From contig NZ_CP175562.1 of NCBI RefSeq assembly GCF_046097105.1, forward strand, positions 310,001 to 374,000: a DNA stretch of 64,000 nt. Reading direction: 5' to 3'. Of this stretch, positions 52,938 through 61,631 are shown piece after piece (within the stretch, counting starts at the first letter, position 1; each line of letters starts with the position of its first letter). The notes under the pieces are model-generated. The model was not told the origin of the DNA, searched no databases, and was given only the letters and a program-made list of their open reading frames with translations. This DNA is from Natroniella sp046097105 (GTDB taxonomy: Bacteria; Bacillota; Halanaerobiia; Halobacteroidales; Halobacteroidaceae). The position numbers were made by a program, and so were the translations under genes.

Positions 52938-54152
52938 ATGGAATTAAAAGAGTTAAGTAAGAAGTTTGATAGTGTAACAGGTAATTTACAAAAATTATTA
53001 GATCAACAGGAGCAGGAGATTAGGGAGTTTGGTGAGACTACTACTAAGACGGCGGATTCTATAGCCAAGGTTGAGGGCCAAATTAAGGAGATCGGTGGTG
53101 AGATGAAGGAGTTAGAATCCCGCGCCAATGAACTGGAGAAGAAGATGAGCCGACCAAACTTGGGCTTTGCTAGTCAAAAAGAGGTTAAGAGTTTTGGTCA
53201 AGCCTTTGTCGATTCGGATTCTTATCAAAGGATGAGAAAGTCTAATCTAGACAGCTCTGATCCTGTTCATTTTAAAGGGCTCTTTTCTATGGGAAGGAAG
53301 GAGTTAACCGGTGAAGGGGATATTCCAAGGTCTACGAGGATACCTAATATCATTATGCCTCCAGAGCAGGAGTTGAGTATTAGGGATTTACTCAATGTGC
53401 AGACGACAGATAGTAACTCGATTGAGTATGTTAGGGAGGTTGGTTATACCAATAACGCTAGTGCTATAGGTGTAGGTAGTCCTGCTCCAGAATCGAGTAT
53501 TGAGTTTACTAAGGAATCGGTTAATGTAAGGGATATCTCTCACTATATACCTGTACCTAACCAGGCTCTGGATGATGCTAAGCAGTTGAGGGGTTATATT
53601 GATAACCGTTTGATTTATGGTCTTAAGCAGGAGGATGAAAGGCAGATCTTATATGGTGATGGTACCAGTCCTAACCTACAAGGGATTTTGACTGATCCAG
53701 ATCGTCAACAGTATAAGTGGTCTGAGGGGCAGAGTGGGGATACTAAGATTGATGCTTTAAGAAGGGCTATTACCATTGCTCGAATGACAGGGTTTCCTGT
53801 AACTGGAGTTGTGGTTAATCCTAGTGATTGGGAGGAGATAGAGCTACTTAAGGGCTCTGATGGTCATTATATCTGGGTGCAGGTGACTGAGGGAGGTCAG
53901 AAAAGGACCTGGTCCGTTCCTGTAGTAGAGACGATTCAGATTAATCCCGGAGAAGTTGCTTTAGGGGCTTGGGGAATGGGGGCGATCCTCTGGGATAGAC
54001 AGGATGCCTTTATTAAGGTCTTGGATCAGCATGCTGACTTTGGGATTAGGAATATGTCGGCTTTGATGGCTAATGAGAGGGTGGCGTTGACTACTATGTT
54101 GCCTGAGAGTTTTGTTCATGTTTTATTAGATAACAAACCAACAGATTCATAG
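52938..54152 (+). CDS. HK97-type major capsid protein
   Basis: A 404-aa capsid subunit. The N-terminal coiled-coil delta domain (about 1-80) serves as scaffold and is removed by the protease. The HK97 fold follows (IPRSTRIPNIIMPPEQELSI, VPNQALDDAKQLRGYIDNRL, ILYGDGTSPNLQGIL, VVVNPSDWEEIELLKGSDG, AWGMGAILWDRQDAFIKVLD). RBS AGGAGG precedes ATG 52938. Normal length. Confidence 0.95.
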   Translation: MELKELSKKFDSVTGNLQKLLDQQEQEIREFGETTTKTADSIAKVEGQIKEIGGEMKELESRANELEKKMSRPNLGFASQKEVKSFGQAFVDSDSYQRMRKSNLDSSDPVHFKGLFSMGRKELTGEGDIPRSTRIPNIIMPPEQELSIRDLLNVQTTDSNSIEYVREVGYTNNASAIGVGSPAPESSIEFTKESVNVRDISHYIPVPNQALDDAKQLRGYIDNRLIYGLKQEDERQILYGDGTSPNLQGILTDPDRQQYKWSEGQSGDTKIDALRRAITIARMTGFPVTGVVVNPSDWEEIELLKGSDGHYIWVQVTEGGQKRTWSVPVVETIQINPGEVALGAWGMGAILWDRQDAFIKVLDQHADFGIRNMSALMANERVALTTMLPESFVHVLLDNKPTDS

Positions 54153-54274
54153 TCATAAAGAGCAAGGGCTTTGGAACTACTAATCAACATTAATAGACAC
54201 TAATTAAGAGCAATTAAGAATTAAAGTTCAAGGGCAAGTATAGATCGATTAAAGAAAACAGAGGTGGGATTATT

Positions 54275-54667
54275 ATGGTTAGAATGAGGGCCCTTAGCAC
54301 TTTTAAAGGTGTTGAGGGTTTTGTTATTAGAGGGAGTGAGTTTGAGACTAGTGAAAGAAGGGCCAAGGTTCTTAAGCGGAGGAAGTTGGCTGTTGAGATA
54401 GAGGATAAGGCTGTTGGCCCGAGTGAGATAAAGGAAGATAACAAGGAAATTGATGATTCTGAAGAGTTATTGGATGGGAAGAAGTTTAAGGTGGCAGATT
54501 TAGAAGAGGTAGCGAAGCTGTTGGAGATGAGTGGATTTAGTGGATTGAACAAGGGTGAGTTGATTAAGGAAGTTAGTGAGCAGCTGTTAAAGAAAGGGTT
54601 TAGTGAGTTGCTAGGTATGAGTAAAGAAGATGTTATTAAAGAGATCAAAGGGGTAAGGGCTAGTTAA
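54275..54667 (+). CDS. Head protein with Rho-N/SAP-like C-terminus
   Basis: A 130-aa protein. A short N-terminal beta region (RALSTFKGVEGFVIRGSEFE) is followed by an acidic linker and a C-terminal helical domain (FKVADLEEVAKLLEMSGFSG, LNKGELIKEVSEQLLKKG). This resembles the small head-completion or fibre-like proteins found between capsid and connector genes. Exact role unknown. Confidence 0.55.
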   Translation: MVRMRALSTFKGVEGFVIRGSEFETSERRAKVLKRRKLAVEIEDKAVGPSEIKEDNKEIDDSEELLDGKKFKVADLEEVAKLLEMSGFSGLNKGELIKEVSEQLLKKGFSELLGMSKEDVIKEIKGVRAS

Positions 54668-54706
54668 AAACAATGTACAATTAAAATATAGAAAGGAGAG
54701 GAGTAT

Positions 54707-55222
54707 GTGTCTTTGGAGTTGTTGGAGGGTTCGGAGGTTACTGCGGTAAGTGTAGCTCAGGTTAAGGAGCATTTAGGGATTGATAATAATAGTGAGGATT
54801 CGTTACTCCATTCTTATATTAAGGCTGCTAGTAGTGCTGTGGAGAATATGACGGGGAGGGTGTTGATTACTCAAAGATGGAGGCAGTTGTTTTTTAAGGC
54901 TAAACTGCCTTTGATCCTGCTTAAGCGTCCTGTGATAGAGATTATTGAAGCTAGGTGCTTGGAGGATGGGCAAGAGATGTTGTGGGAAGCAGAGGAGTAT
55001 GGGTTGCTAGGGTTTAAGATTGAGGGAGAAAGGTTACCTGGTTCATATATCTATGTAGATTATAGGGCTGGTTTTGGCGTTGGCCCGGAGGATGTGCCGG
55101 ATGATATTAAGCAAGTGATTAAGTTGTTAGTTGCTTATTGGTACAATAATAGAAGCGAGGTAACTAAGGTTCCAAAAGGGTTTAAGGAGTTGCTTAGTAG
55201 TTATAGAACAATAGCGTATTAA
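54707..55222 (+). CDS. Head-tail connector protein (gp6-like)
   Basis: A 171-aa protein with the connector pattern VAQVKEHLGIDNNSEDSLLH, YIKAASSAVENMTGRVLI, and the C-terminal VPDDIKQVIKLLVAYWYNNR. It forms the ring below the portal to which a tail would attach. Start GTG 54707 after AAAGGAGAGGAG. It is the last structural gene; the next gene, 35 nt on, is the holin. Confidence 0.85.
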   Translation: MSLELLEGSEVTAVSVAQVKEHLGIDNNSEDSLLHSYIKAASSAVENMTGRVLITQRWRQLFFKAKLPLILLKRPVIEIIEARCLEDGQEMLWEAEEYGLLGFKIEGERLPGSYIYVDYRAGFGVGPEDVPDDIKQVIKLLVAYWYNNRSEVTKVPKGFKELLSSYRTIAY

Positions 55223-55257
55223 GAGTAAAGGTTCAACTATCTCTTAAACGGAAGTTG

Positions 55258-55662
55258 GTGATTAAATTAGATAAGTTACAAGATTATTTTCATTATGGCA
55301 TGGGAGTGTTGGGGGCTTTTGTAAGTTATGGCTTGGGTGGCTATGATCGGACTTTGGAGGTTTTGGTGTGGATGGTGGCCCTTGATTATATTACAGGGCT
55401 GCTATCTGCTTTTGTTTTGAAGGAGTTGGATAGTAATGTTGGTCGAGAAGGAATTGCGAGGAAGGTTGGTCTGTTCTTTACTGTGGCTATTGGTCATTTG
55501 GTTGATGGGGTATTAGGAAGTGGTGGAATGGTTAGGCAGATGGCGATCTGGTTCTATATCTCCAAGGAAGGGATTAGTGCTTTGGAGAATTTGGGCCAAG
55601 CTGGGGTGCCGATTCCAGAGTTTCTTAGGAAATCGTTAAAGCAGATAGAAAAACAAAAATAG
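55258..55662 (+). CDS. Phage holin
   Basis: A 134-aa holin of the toxin-secretion/phage-lysis group (Phage_holin_4). Hydrophobic segments lie at about 14-32, 38-58 and 75-95 with conserved ALDYITGLLSAFVLKEL and MAIWFYISKEGISALENLG. Start GTG 55258 (TTG 55255 possible). It makes the membrane lesion that releases or activates the amidase encoded 92 nt downstream. A decayed paralogue lies at 35,395. Confidence 0.88.
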   Translation: MIKLDKLQDYFHYGMGVLGAFVSYGLGGYDRTLEVLVWMVALDYITGLLSAFVLKELDSNVGREGIARKVGLFFTVAIGHLVDGVLGSGGMVRQMAIWFYISKEGISALENLGQAGVPIPEFLRKSLKQIEKQK

Positions 55663-55754
55663 GTCAAAGTCAAAAGATTAATTAATCGCGAACTTACATT
55701 AATAAAAGAATTAGAATAAAGAGTTCTTTACAATTGAATTTAAGGGGAGATTAA

Positions 55755-56282
55755 ATGAAAATCATCATAGATGCTGGACATGGTGGTAGTGATGTTGGAG
55801 CACTAGGTCAGTTTTCTTGTGAGAAGGATATTACTTTAAAGTTGGCTAAGGTGGTTGGTTTTTTGTTGAGGCATTTGGGTTATGAAGTAAGGTTGACTAG
55901 GGATGATGATTATCTTCCTATCTGGGCTGAAAGGGTGGAGTCTAACAAGGATGATATATTTATTTCTATTCATTGTAATGGAGCACCTAACCCTTCGGTA
56001 CAGGGGATTGAGACCTTCTATTATAAAGGGAGTGAGAAGGGTGAGGCGTTGGCCCGGGCTATTCAGGGGAGTTTGATTGACGCTACTAAGGAGGTGGATA
56101 GGTCTGTTAAGTCAAGTGATAATCTGTATGTATTGAGAAGAACTAAGTGTCCTGCTGTGTTGGTGGAGATTGGGTTTATAACTAATGAGTATGAAGAAAA
56201 GATGCTTAATTCGTCTGATTATCAGTTGAAGTTAGCGTTAGCTATAGTAAAAGGGATAAGAGATAGAGGATTAAAAAAATAA
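55755..56282 (+). CDS. Endolysin, N-acetylmuramoyl-L-alanine amidase
   Basis: A 175-aa Amidase_3 enzyme without signal peptide: DAGHGGSDVG, the Glu in CEKDITLKLA, FISIHCNGAPN and the catalytic VLVEIGFITN. It is only a catalytic domain, no binding repeats. It degrades host peptidoglycan once the holin opens the membrane. ATG 55755 after AAGGGGAG. Confidence 0.92.
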   Translation: MKIIIDAGHGGSDVGALGQFSCEKDITLKLAKVVGFLLRHLGYEVRLTRDDDYLPIWAERVESNKDDIFISIHCNGAPNPSVQGIETFYYKGSEKGEALARAIQGSLIDATKEVDRSVKSSDNLYVLRRTKCPAVLVEIGFITNEYEEKMLNSSDYQLKLALAIVKGIRDRGLKK

Positions 56283-56405
56283 TTTACAATGAACAATGTC
56301 CTAACACAAAATTGACAATTAAAAGGCTTAAGAAATTCAAAAAATATAAAGAGAGGGCAGAAAATTAGATAATAGAAGTTTATAAATTAGAATGGGGTGA
56401 TTGTT

Positions 56406-56780
56406 ATGTTTGGTGTTGTTATTGATCTGGTAGGGAGTTTGATTGGCTGGTTGTCGTTGTTAAGTTTGTTGATTGTTGTATTAGTTAAGTGGAAGCCTGG
56501 GTTGGATCCTTATTTTCGGAAGGGTGCTGTGATTTTGGCTGAGGTGGATGATGCGATTGATGGTATTTTGTTGGAGTTTCCTGAGAATGATTCGCTGAAT
56601 ACTATTAATGATTTGGTGAGTGGGGTGTTGGCCCAACTGGATGAGGCTGGGTACAAGGTTGATGGTGAGGATAGACAGAAGGTTGAGAATAGGTTGAAGG
56701 CTAAAGTTAGGAGGGAGGAAGGTTTGAGGTTGGATAGGGATGATGAGGAATATAGGATTAGGTATAGTAGGGAGTTTTAG
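56406..56780 (+). CDS. Small membrane protein at the end of the lysis module
   Basis: A 124-aa protein with one or two N-terminal hydrophobic helices (about 4-30) and an acidic helical tail ending EEYRIRYSREF. ATG 56406 after GGGGTG. Position after the endolysin suggests a lysis accessory (spanin-like or second holin), but no family is recognised. The stretch 56,781-57,115 contains no further gene. Confidence 0.5.
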   Translation: MFGVVIDLVGSLIGWLSLLSLLIVVLVKWKPGLDPYFRKGAVILAEVDDAIDGILLEFPENDSLNTINDLVSGVLAQLDEAGYKVDGEDRQKVENRLKAKVRREEGLRLDRDDEEYRIRYSREF

Positions 56781-57040
56781 GTGAGCAGGGGATAGTGAAG
56801 ATTACTTAAGAATAAAATTGGAAGAAAAATTGATAATATATATTCTAGGGGTTTACTTAGCTTACACCCTGTTTTATTTTTTAAAAAATATTTTAAAGGT
56901 TTTATAGCTTATGGTGTTAGTATAAAAGCATAGAAGAGTACGAAAACGAGAGAAAAAATTGTAAGCTATGTGTCTAATCTAATGGGGGACCTTACATTAT
57001 AATAATTAGGTTTAATATATTTTTAGTTCCACAATAATCT

Positions 57041-57060
57041 CGCAATAATTACGCAATAAT
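57041..57060. promoter_or_regulatory. Putative integrase arm-type repeat near attR
   Basis: The same 20-bp block of two CGCAATAAT units seen at 21,054-21,073, flanked here by ACAATAATCT and CTCACAATAA copies. It lies 114 bp inside attR. Confidence 0.55.
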
Positions 57061-57115
57061 CTCACAATAACAAAATGAAAACTAACATAAGCAATATAAC
57101 GAAAAAACTTTAAAT

Positions 57116-57152
57116 AGGCGTGTTGATAGTAATAATATTACTCAACACGCCT
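57116..57152. terminator. Bidirectional hairpin near attR
   Basis: AGGCGTGTTGA / TCAACACGCCT stem, with an AT-rich loop containing GTAATAATATTAC. A-rich and T-rich flanks on both strands insulate the element end. Confidence 0.75.
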
Positions 57153-57173
57153 ACAAAAAACAGCAGTAGAAAA

Positions 57174-57282
57174 TTGACATCGTAGAGGTCAGTGGTTCGA
57201 GCCCGCTTATTCCCACCAATCATAAACCTAGTTATACCAAGGCTTTAGAGGCTTTTGGTGGAACGGGTCTTTTTTTATTTGT
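57174..57282. repeat. attR, 109-bp direct repeat with partial tRNA-Val(GAC)
   Basis: Identical to attL. It includes the 3' 45 nt of tRNA-Val(GAC) (57,174-57,218) without the 5' half, so it is not a functional tRNA. Confidence 0.92.
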
Positions 57283-57438
57283 AGAGGGTCTTGCCGAAAA
57301 ACTGCTGAAAAGGATTTGAAAATATTATTTCTTCAAACCATCTTTAAGATGTTGGATAGTGACCTTGCCCCTAATATTTTGGACAAGAAAAGACTATGCT
57401 TTTCTAACAGAAAATTGCTCTAATTTACTCATTGATTC

Positions 57439-58374
57439 TTATGCTATCACTTTAACACCATCGATTAAGTTATTAACCAATTGTTTTTGATAATAAGCTG
57501 GTGGAACACTTGCTATACTTGAATGTGGCCGATTATGGTTGTATTCATTAATAAATTCTTTTATAGAACCTTTACAATGTAAAATATTATGATAGTGCTT
57601 TTGATAGACTTCTTCTCGTTTTAAGGTGCCATGAAAGCTCTTAATATGAGAGTTTTCCTCAGGAGTATTAACAGCAATTCTTTCATGATCAATACCTAGC
57701 TCTGTAATGTATTTTTGAAACTCTCTACTCCTAAACTGTGTACCATTATCAGTTCTTAAAGTTAAGTTAACAATATCGCGTGAATTTACTGCTTCTTTTA
57801 AAGCTTTAAGTGCTTCCTTAGTACGACATCTAAGGCTTACATTATGACCTACTATTTCTCTAGTATAAACATCGATAATATCAAACATATAAACCCAGCG
57901 TCCACTCTCATCTATATACATCTGAACCATATCCATCTCCCATAACTGGTCTGGTCCAGTTAATTCATGCTTTTGCTTTAATTTATAATTATTTGGTTTA
58001 GGAGTAATTCTATCTTGCAGCAAATCAAGAACATCCATTATGCGATAAATACGCTTATAGTTAACCTTTAGACCCTCGCTAAACCTTAAACGATCTGTTA
58101 TCATTCTGTAGCCTGCAAAAGAATATTTATCACAGTATTCTTTTACAAGCTCAACAATTTCTTTTTCAGGTACTTTATTGCCCTTTCTATCATAAGCTGG
58201 ATAGCCTGAATAAAGCGATTTGTTTTGAGATCTTTTATCTTCAATTTTATTATTTTGTCTGTAATAATAAGTGCTCCTAGATAAATTAAAAGCCTTACAG
58301 AGTTCTGTAATTTTATATTCACTCTTTAAGTGATTAACGAGCTTTATTTTATCTGTGATATTTAATCCTGCCAA
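57439..58374 (-). CDS. IS3-family transposase OrfB (DDE integrase)
   Basis: 311 aa with an HTH_21-like segment and an rve catalytic core. First Asp in LWEMDMVQMYIDESG, second in LRTDNGTQFRS, Glu in TPEENSHIKSFHGTL. It overlaps orfA by 13 nt. The A8 tract near 58,378-58,385 on the - strand is a typical -1 slippage site, so the active enzyme is probably an OrfAB fusion. Confidence 0.9.
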   Translation of the reverse strand: MAGLNITDKIKLVNHLKSEYKITELCKAFNLSRSTYYYRQNNKIEDKRSQNKSLYSGYPAYDRKGNKVPEKEIVELVKEYCDKYSFAGYRMITDRLRFSEGLKVNYKRIYRIMDVLDLLQDRITPKPNNYKLKQKHELTGPDQLWEMDMVQMYIDESGRWVYMFDIIDVYTREIVGHNVSLRCRTKEALKALKEAVNSRDIVNLTLRTDNGTQFRSREFQKYITELGIDHERIAVNTPEENSHIKSFHGTLKREEVYQKHYHNILHCKGSIKEFINEYNHNRPHSSIASVPPAYYQKQLVNNLIDGVKVIA

Positions 58375-58661
58375 GGCTTTTTTTTGAGGATTTCTAGTTG
58401 AACTTTTTGTTCACCAATAATCTTTTTCATCTCATCAATTTGTTGTTCTCTTTCTTGGAGTTCAACATCTTTTTGAGATTCAATTTGATTTTTATTACCA
58501 AGGTTTTTAAGTCCACCATCAAGAAATTGGTTTTTCCAAGCATAAATTGAATTGCGACTTACACCATATTTCTCAGCAACATCAGAAGGTTTATTACCTT
58601 TTAGTACTTCAAGCACTACTTCCATTTTGAATTCATTATCATAAGTAGAACCTTTAGGCAT
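58362..58661 (-). CDS. IS3-family OrfA
   Basis: A 99-aa protein with helix-turn-helix KPSDVAEKYGVSRNSIYAWK and a C-terminal leucine-zipper coiled coil (ELQEREQQIDEMKKIIGEQ). It binds IS ends and fuses to OrfB by frameshifting. RBS GGGGGAGA precedes the ATG. Confidence 0.88.
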   Translation of the reverse strand: MPKGSTYDNEFKMEVVLEVLKGNKPSDVAEKYGVSRNSIYAWKNQFLDGGLKNLGNKNQIESQKDVELQEREQQIDEMKKIIGEQKVQLEILKKKPWQD

Positions 58662-58833
58662 AATTATCTCCCCCTATTAATTATTATAAGTGTTAACTAA
58701 CTTCTTGTCCAAAAGCAATAGGGGGCGTAACAATAGCTTTTCTTTGCATTGTAGGAGTGGATAGGTTATAATAAATTGTACAGTTATTTCTCGGACATGA
58801 TATAATAAAATCAAACTAAACTGGAGGTATATC

Positions 58834-58995
58834 ATGGCAAAAAGATATGTTGTATTAGTTAATAATGTTAAAAAACCAAGTGAAATAATAAAAGAATAAA
58901 TATTGCTAGATCTAGTATTCATAAATGGGTAAAAAACTACAATAAATCAGGTTCATTTTAAGCTAAAGATAGAATAACCCCTTTTAAGTAAACTC
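58834..58995 (+). pseudogene. Decayed orfA of another IS3-family element
   Basis: ATG 58834 after GGAGGT encodes MAKRYVVLVNNVKKPSEIIK and stops. The following text reads NIARSSIHKWVKNYNKSGSF once a stop/shift is bridged, then a KDRITPF-like end. This is an IS3 OrfA helix-turn-helix pattern unlike the intact copy next to it. The rest of 58,727-59,088 holds no gene. Confidence 0.6.
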
Positions 58996-59088
58996 TATGG
59001 CACTTCTGAACTGGATGTTAATATTTTACATTTGGTTATATGAATGAAGTTGTAGTAATAATAATAATAAATAAAGAAGGAGGAGAGT

Positions 59089-61056
59089 ATGAAGAAGATA
59101 AAAGATTTAAGTTTGGGATTTAAGTTTAGTATTGTTTTTATTTTGATTTTATTACTTGCTTTAGGTGCAAGTGGGTTGATGAGTTACCGACAGTCTTCAC
59201 AAGAATTAATGAATGAAGCAGAAATGAGAATAACGGCAATTAGAGATTTAAAACGACATCAAATAGAAGATTATTTTGGAGATTTTATTAGAAACATGGA
59301 AATAATAGCTGGTTTATCATTAGCAGAGGATTCTATTTTATTATTTGCTGATGCTTTTAAGGAAGGGTTAGGTAGTTTAGACTATCAAAAAGTTGAAGAG
59401 CAGTATGGTAATGACTTTAAGGATTACAGTAGAGAAATGGGATTTTATGATTTGTTTTTAATCGACCTTGAAGGGAATATAGTCTTTTCTGTTGAAAAAG
59501 AGGCTGATTTAGGAACTAATTTAGAGGAAGGTAGGTATAGAGATACAACTTTAGCTGAGGCTTATCGAAAAGGAAGAGAAGAGGCTTATTTGACTGACTT
59601 TGCGGTATACGAAGTTAATGGAAATCCAACTTCCCATCTTGCAGCTCCAATTGAAAATGATGATACTGGTGAGTTATTGGGTGTTATTGCTGTTGAAACT
59701 GAAATTGATGAGATAAATGCTATTATGCAAGAAAGTACAGGTATGGGTGATACAGGTGAAAGCTATTTAGTTGGAACTGACTATTTAATGCGTTCTGATT
59801 CTCGCTTTGATATCGAGGGGCTGAGTAGTACTGTTTTAGAACTTGAGGTTAGAATGGATTCAGTTGAAAGGGCTTTAGCTGGAGAGAGTGGAGTTGATTT
59901 AGCAACTGATTATCGTGGAGAAGAAGTTATTAGTGCATATACTCCGGTAGATATAATGAGTCAAGAGTGGGCCGTTTTAACTAAGATAGATCATGCAGAG
60001 ATTATGTCTGCTGTTGATAGGTTGCGAAATAGAAATATTGTTATTGTTATTTTAGCTTTGATTATATCTTCAGTAGTAAGTTTAGCTTTAATTAACAACG
60101 TAATTGTTAATCCGCTTAATAGTTTAACCGACTTAAGTCAACGAATAGCTAATAATGATCTTAAGGTAACAGTAGATAGTGAATTAATAAATAAAAAAGA
60201 TGAGATAGGTGTATTAGCTAATTCTTTTAACCAGATGATTAACAATTTAAAAGAGATAATTGAATCTTTATTAGAAAGTGTAGAGGATATCTCTTCTTAT
60301 AGTGAGGAATTATCTGCATCAGCAGAGGAAGGAAATGCTACTGTAGAGACAACCAATGCTTTAATAGATGATATGTCAGCAGGGATTCAGCAAATATCAG
60401 CCAGTGCAGAAGAAGTTGCAAGTTTTTCTGAGGAAGCAAACTCTCAAGCTGATGTAGGTGATCAAAATATCAAAGATACGGTAAATAGTATTAAAGAAAT
60501 TAATGAAGTTGTTGAAGAAACAGTAAAGGTAATCAACAATTTAGATAATACATCGCAAGAAATAGGGCAGATTGTTGAGATGATTACAAATATAGCAGAG
60601 CAGACTAATTTATTAGCTCTAAATGCAGCAATAGAAGCAGCTAGGGCTGGTGAATACGGAAAAGGTTTTGCTGTGGTAGCAGAAGAAATAAGACAGTTAG
60701 CAAGTGAAACTGCTGAAGCAACAGATAAAATTGCTAACTTAGTGAATAAGACTCAGAGTCAATCGAGAGAAGGGATTAATAAAGTTAAAGATGTAGATAT
60801 GAAAGCTAAAAAAGGTCGGAAAGTTGCTAAAGAAACTGGAGAATTATTTGATGAAATTAAAAATTCAGTGGAGGAAACATCAAGTCAAATAGAACAAACT
60901 GCAAGTGCAACTAATAATTTGGCCCAAAATAGTGATCAGATAACAAATGCAACAGATAATATAAGAAGTATGTCTGATGAGATTTCTAATTCATCACAGG
61001 AATTAGCACAAATGGCTCAAAGATTACAAGGTTTAATAGAACAATTTAAAATATAA
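59089..61056 (+). CDS. Membrane methyl-accepting chemotaxis protein (dCache-HAMP-MCP)
   Basis: 655 aa. TM1 near 12-32, extracellular double-Cache sensor 33-308 (GFYDLFLIDLEGNIVFSVEK; GDTGESYLVGTDYLMRSDSR), TM2 near 309-333, HAMP 334-388, and the signalling domain to the end with the tip EQTNLLALNAAIEAARAGE and GKGFAVVAEEIRQLA. It should sense a small molecule and control CheA. RBS AAGGAGGAG. Ligand unknown. Confidence 0.93.
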   Translation: MKKIKDLSLGFKFSIVFILILLLALGASGLMSYRQSSQELMNEAEMRITAIRDLKRHQIEDYFGDFIRNMEIIAGLSLAEDSILLFADAFKEGLGSLDYQKVEEQYGNDFKDYSREMGFYDLFLIDLEGNIVFSVEKEADLGTNLEEGRYRDTTLAEAYRKGREEAYLTDFAVYEVNGNPTSHLAAPIENDDTGELLGVIAVETEIDEINAIMQESTGMGDTGESYLVGTDYLMRSDSRFDIEGLSSTVLELEVRMDSVERALAGESGVDLATDYRGEEVISAYTPVDIMSQEWAVLTKIDHAEIMSAVDRLRNRNIVIVILALIISSVVSLALINNVIVNPLNSLTDLSQRIANNDLKVTVDSELINKKDEIGVLANSFNQMINNLKEIIESLLESVEDISSYSEELSASAEEGNATVETTNALIDDMSAGIQQISASAEEVASFSEEANSQADVGDQNIKDTVNSIKEINEVVEETVKVINNLDNTSQEIGQIVEMITNIAEQTNLLALNAAIEAARAGEYGKGFAVVAEEIRQLASETAEATDKIANLVNKTQSQSREGINKVKDVDMKAKKGRKVAKETGELFDEIKNSVEETSSQIEQTASATNNLAQNSDQITNATDNIRSMSDEISNSSQELAQMAQRLQGLIEQFKI

Positions 61057-61631
61057 ATTTGATTTATCTAAGTTAATTTAACATACATATTGTATATAAG
61101 TTGAACTTGATTTTTTCATAGAATCCAGGTTATAGCTCAAAATTATCTTAAGAATAATTTATCTGTTGGAAGATTAATTTTTTTGAGCAGCTTATAGCTT
61201 GGATTTTAATAATTTCTTATCTAAAATTTTTATTTTAGCTGGAATATTCCATACTTTTATTTGTAGAGTTTAGCTGGTTTATAGTACTTATGTTAACTAA
61301 ATTAATTAATGATAAATAAGGGTGAAGCGCTGTCATTAGGCAGGCTTTTTTTAGTTTTAAAATTCTTTGATAGCAAGTGGTTTCTTCAGTTTTAACCTTT
61401 TTGAAAAGAATATAAAAAATAAGTCTAACATATACTATTATAGATTTGAGTTATAGTTTTTTATATTGATGTTTTTGTTATTTTAAACTTAATTATCAAT
61501 TTAAATACAGTGATAATTGATTTAGATATCCGCTAAAAGTTATTATAGTAAAGTGAACTTAGCAATTTTATTATGGAAAGTCTGAGAAAATTTATAGGAA
61601 GAGTATTAACTTAAAGTTAAGGAGTGGTTAA
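61057..61631. other. 575-bp intergenic region with inverted repeats, no gene
   Basis: An imperfect inverted repeat, AATCCAGGTTATAGCTCAAAA near 61,123 (first 20 nt relevant) with TTTTGAGC..TATAGCTTGGATT ending near 61,214, may fold into a long hairpin. A short terminator-like GC hairpin with seven T lies at 61,326-61,354. Otherwise AT-rich sequence with no reading frame that I can support. Confidence 0.45.

Larger units (their letters stand above)
20936..57282. mobile_element. Integrated prophage-like element in tRNA-Val(GAC), about 36.2 kb, without tail genes
   Basis: Bounded by perfect 109-bp direct repeats (attL 20,936-21,044; attR 57,174-57,282). It contains an integrase at the left end, CI/Cro-type control, replication and helicase-loader genes, HK97-type packaging and capsid genes, holin and amidase. 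A 26 kb middle part is rich in cargo: a cobalamin sensor/F0 module, a restriction system, toxin-antitoxin genes and a structured RNA. No tail tube, tape measure, baseplate or fibre gene is found between the head-tail connector and holin, which are 35 nt apart. The integrase is interrupted by an IS, so excision by its own enzyme is unlikely. Confidence 0.9.
57367..58726. mobile_element. IS3-family element, about 1.36 kb
   Basis: Ends show related inverted repeats: GCCCCTAATATTTTGGACAA on the left and TTGTCCAAAAGCAATAGGGG on the right. It carries overlapping orfA and orfB on the - strand. It lies just outside attR, in chromosomal DNA. Exact tips and target duplication are uncertain. Confidence 0.8.

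Noticed and set aside
54214..54648. 144-aa antisense frame in the head region
   Set aside because: Ser/Leu-rich mirror of a charged coding strand; no ribosome site.
57174..57218. A second tRNA-Val(GAC)
   Set aside because: Only the 3' part from the anticodon loop is present; it is the attR copy.
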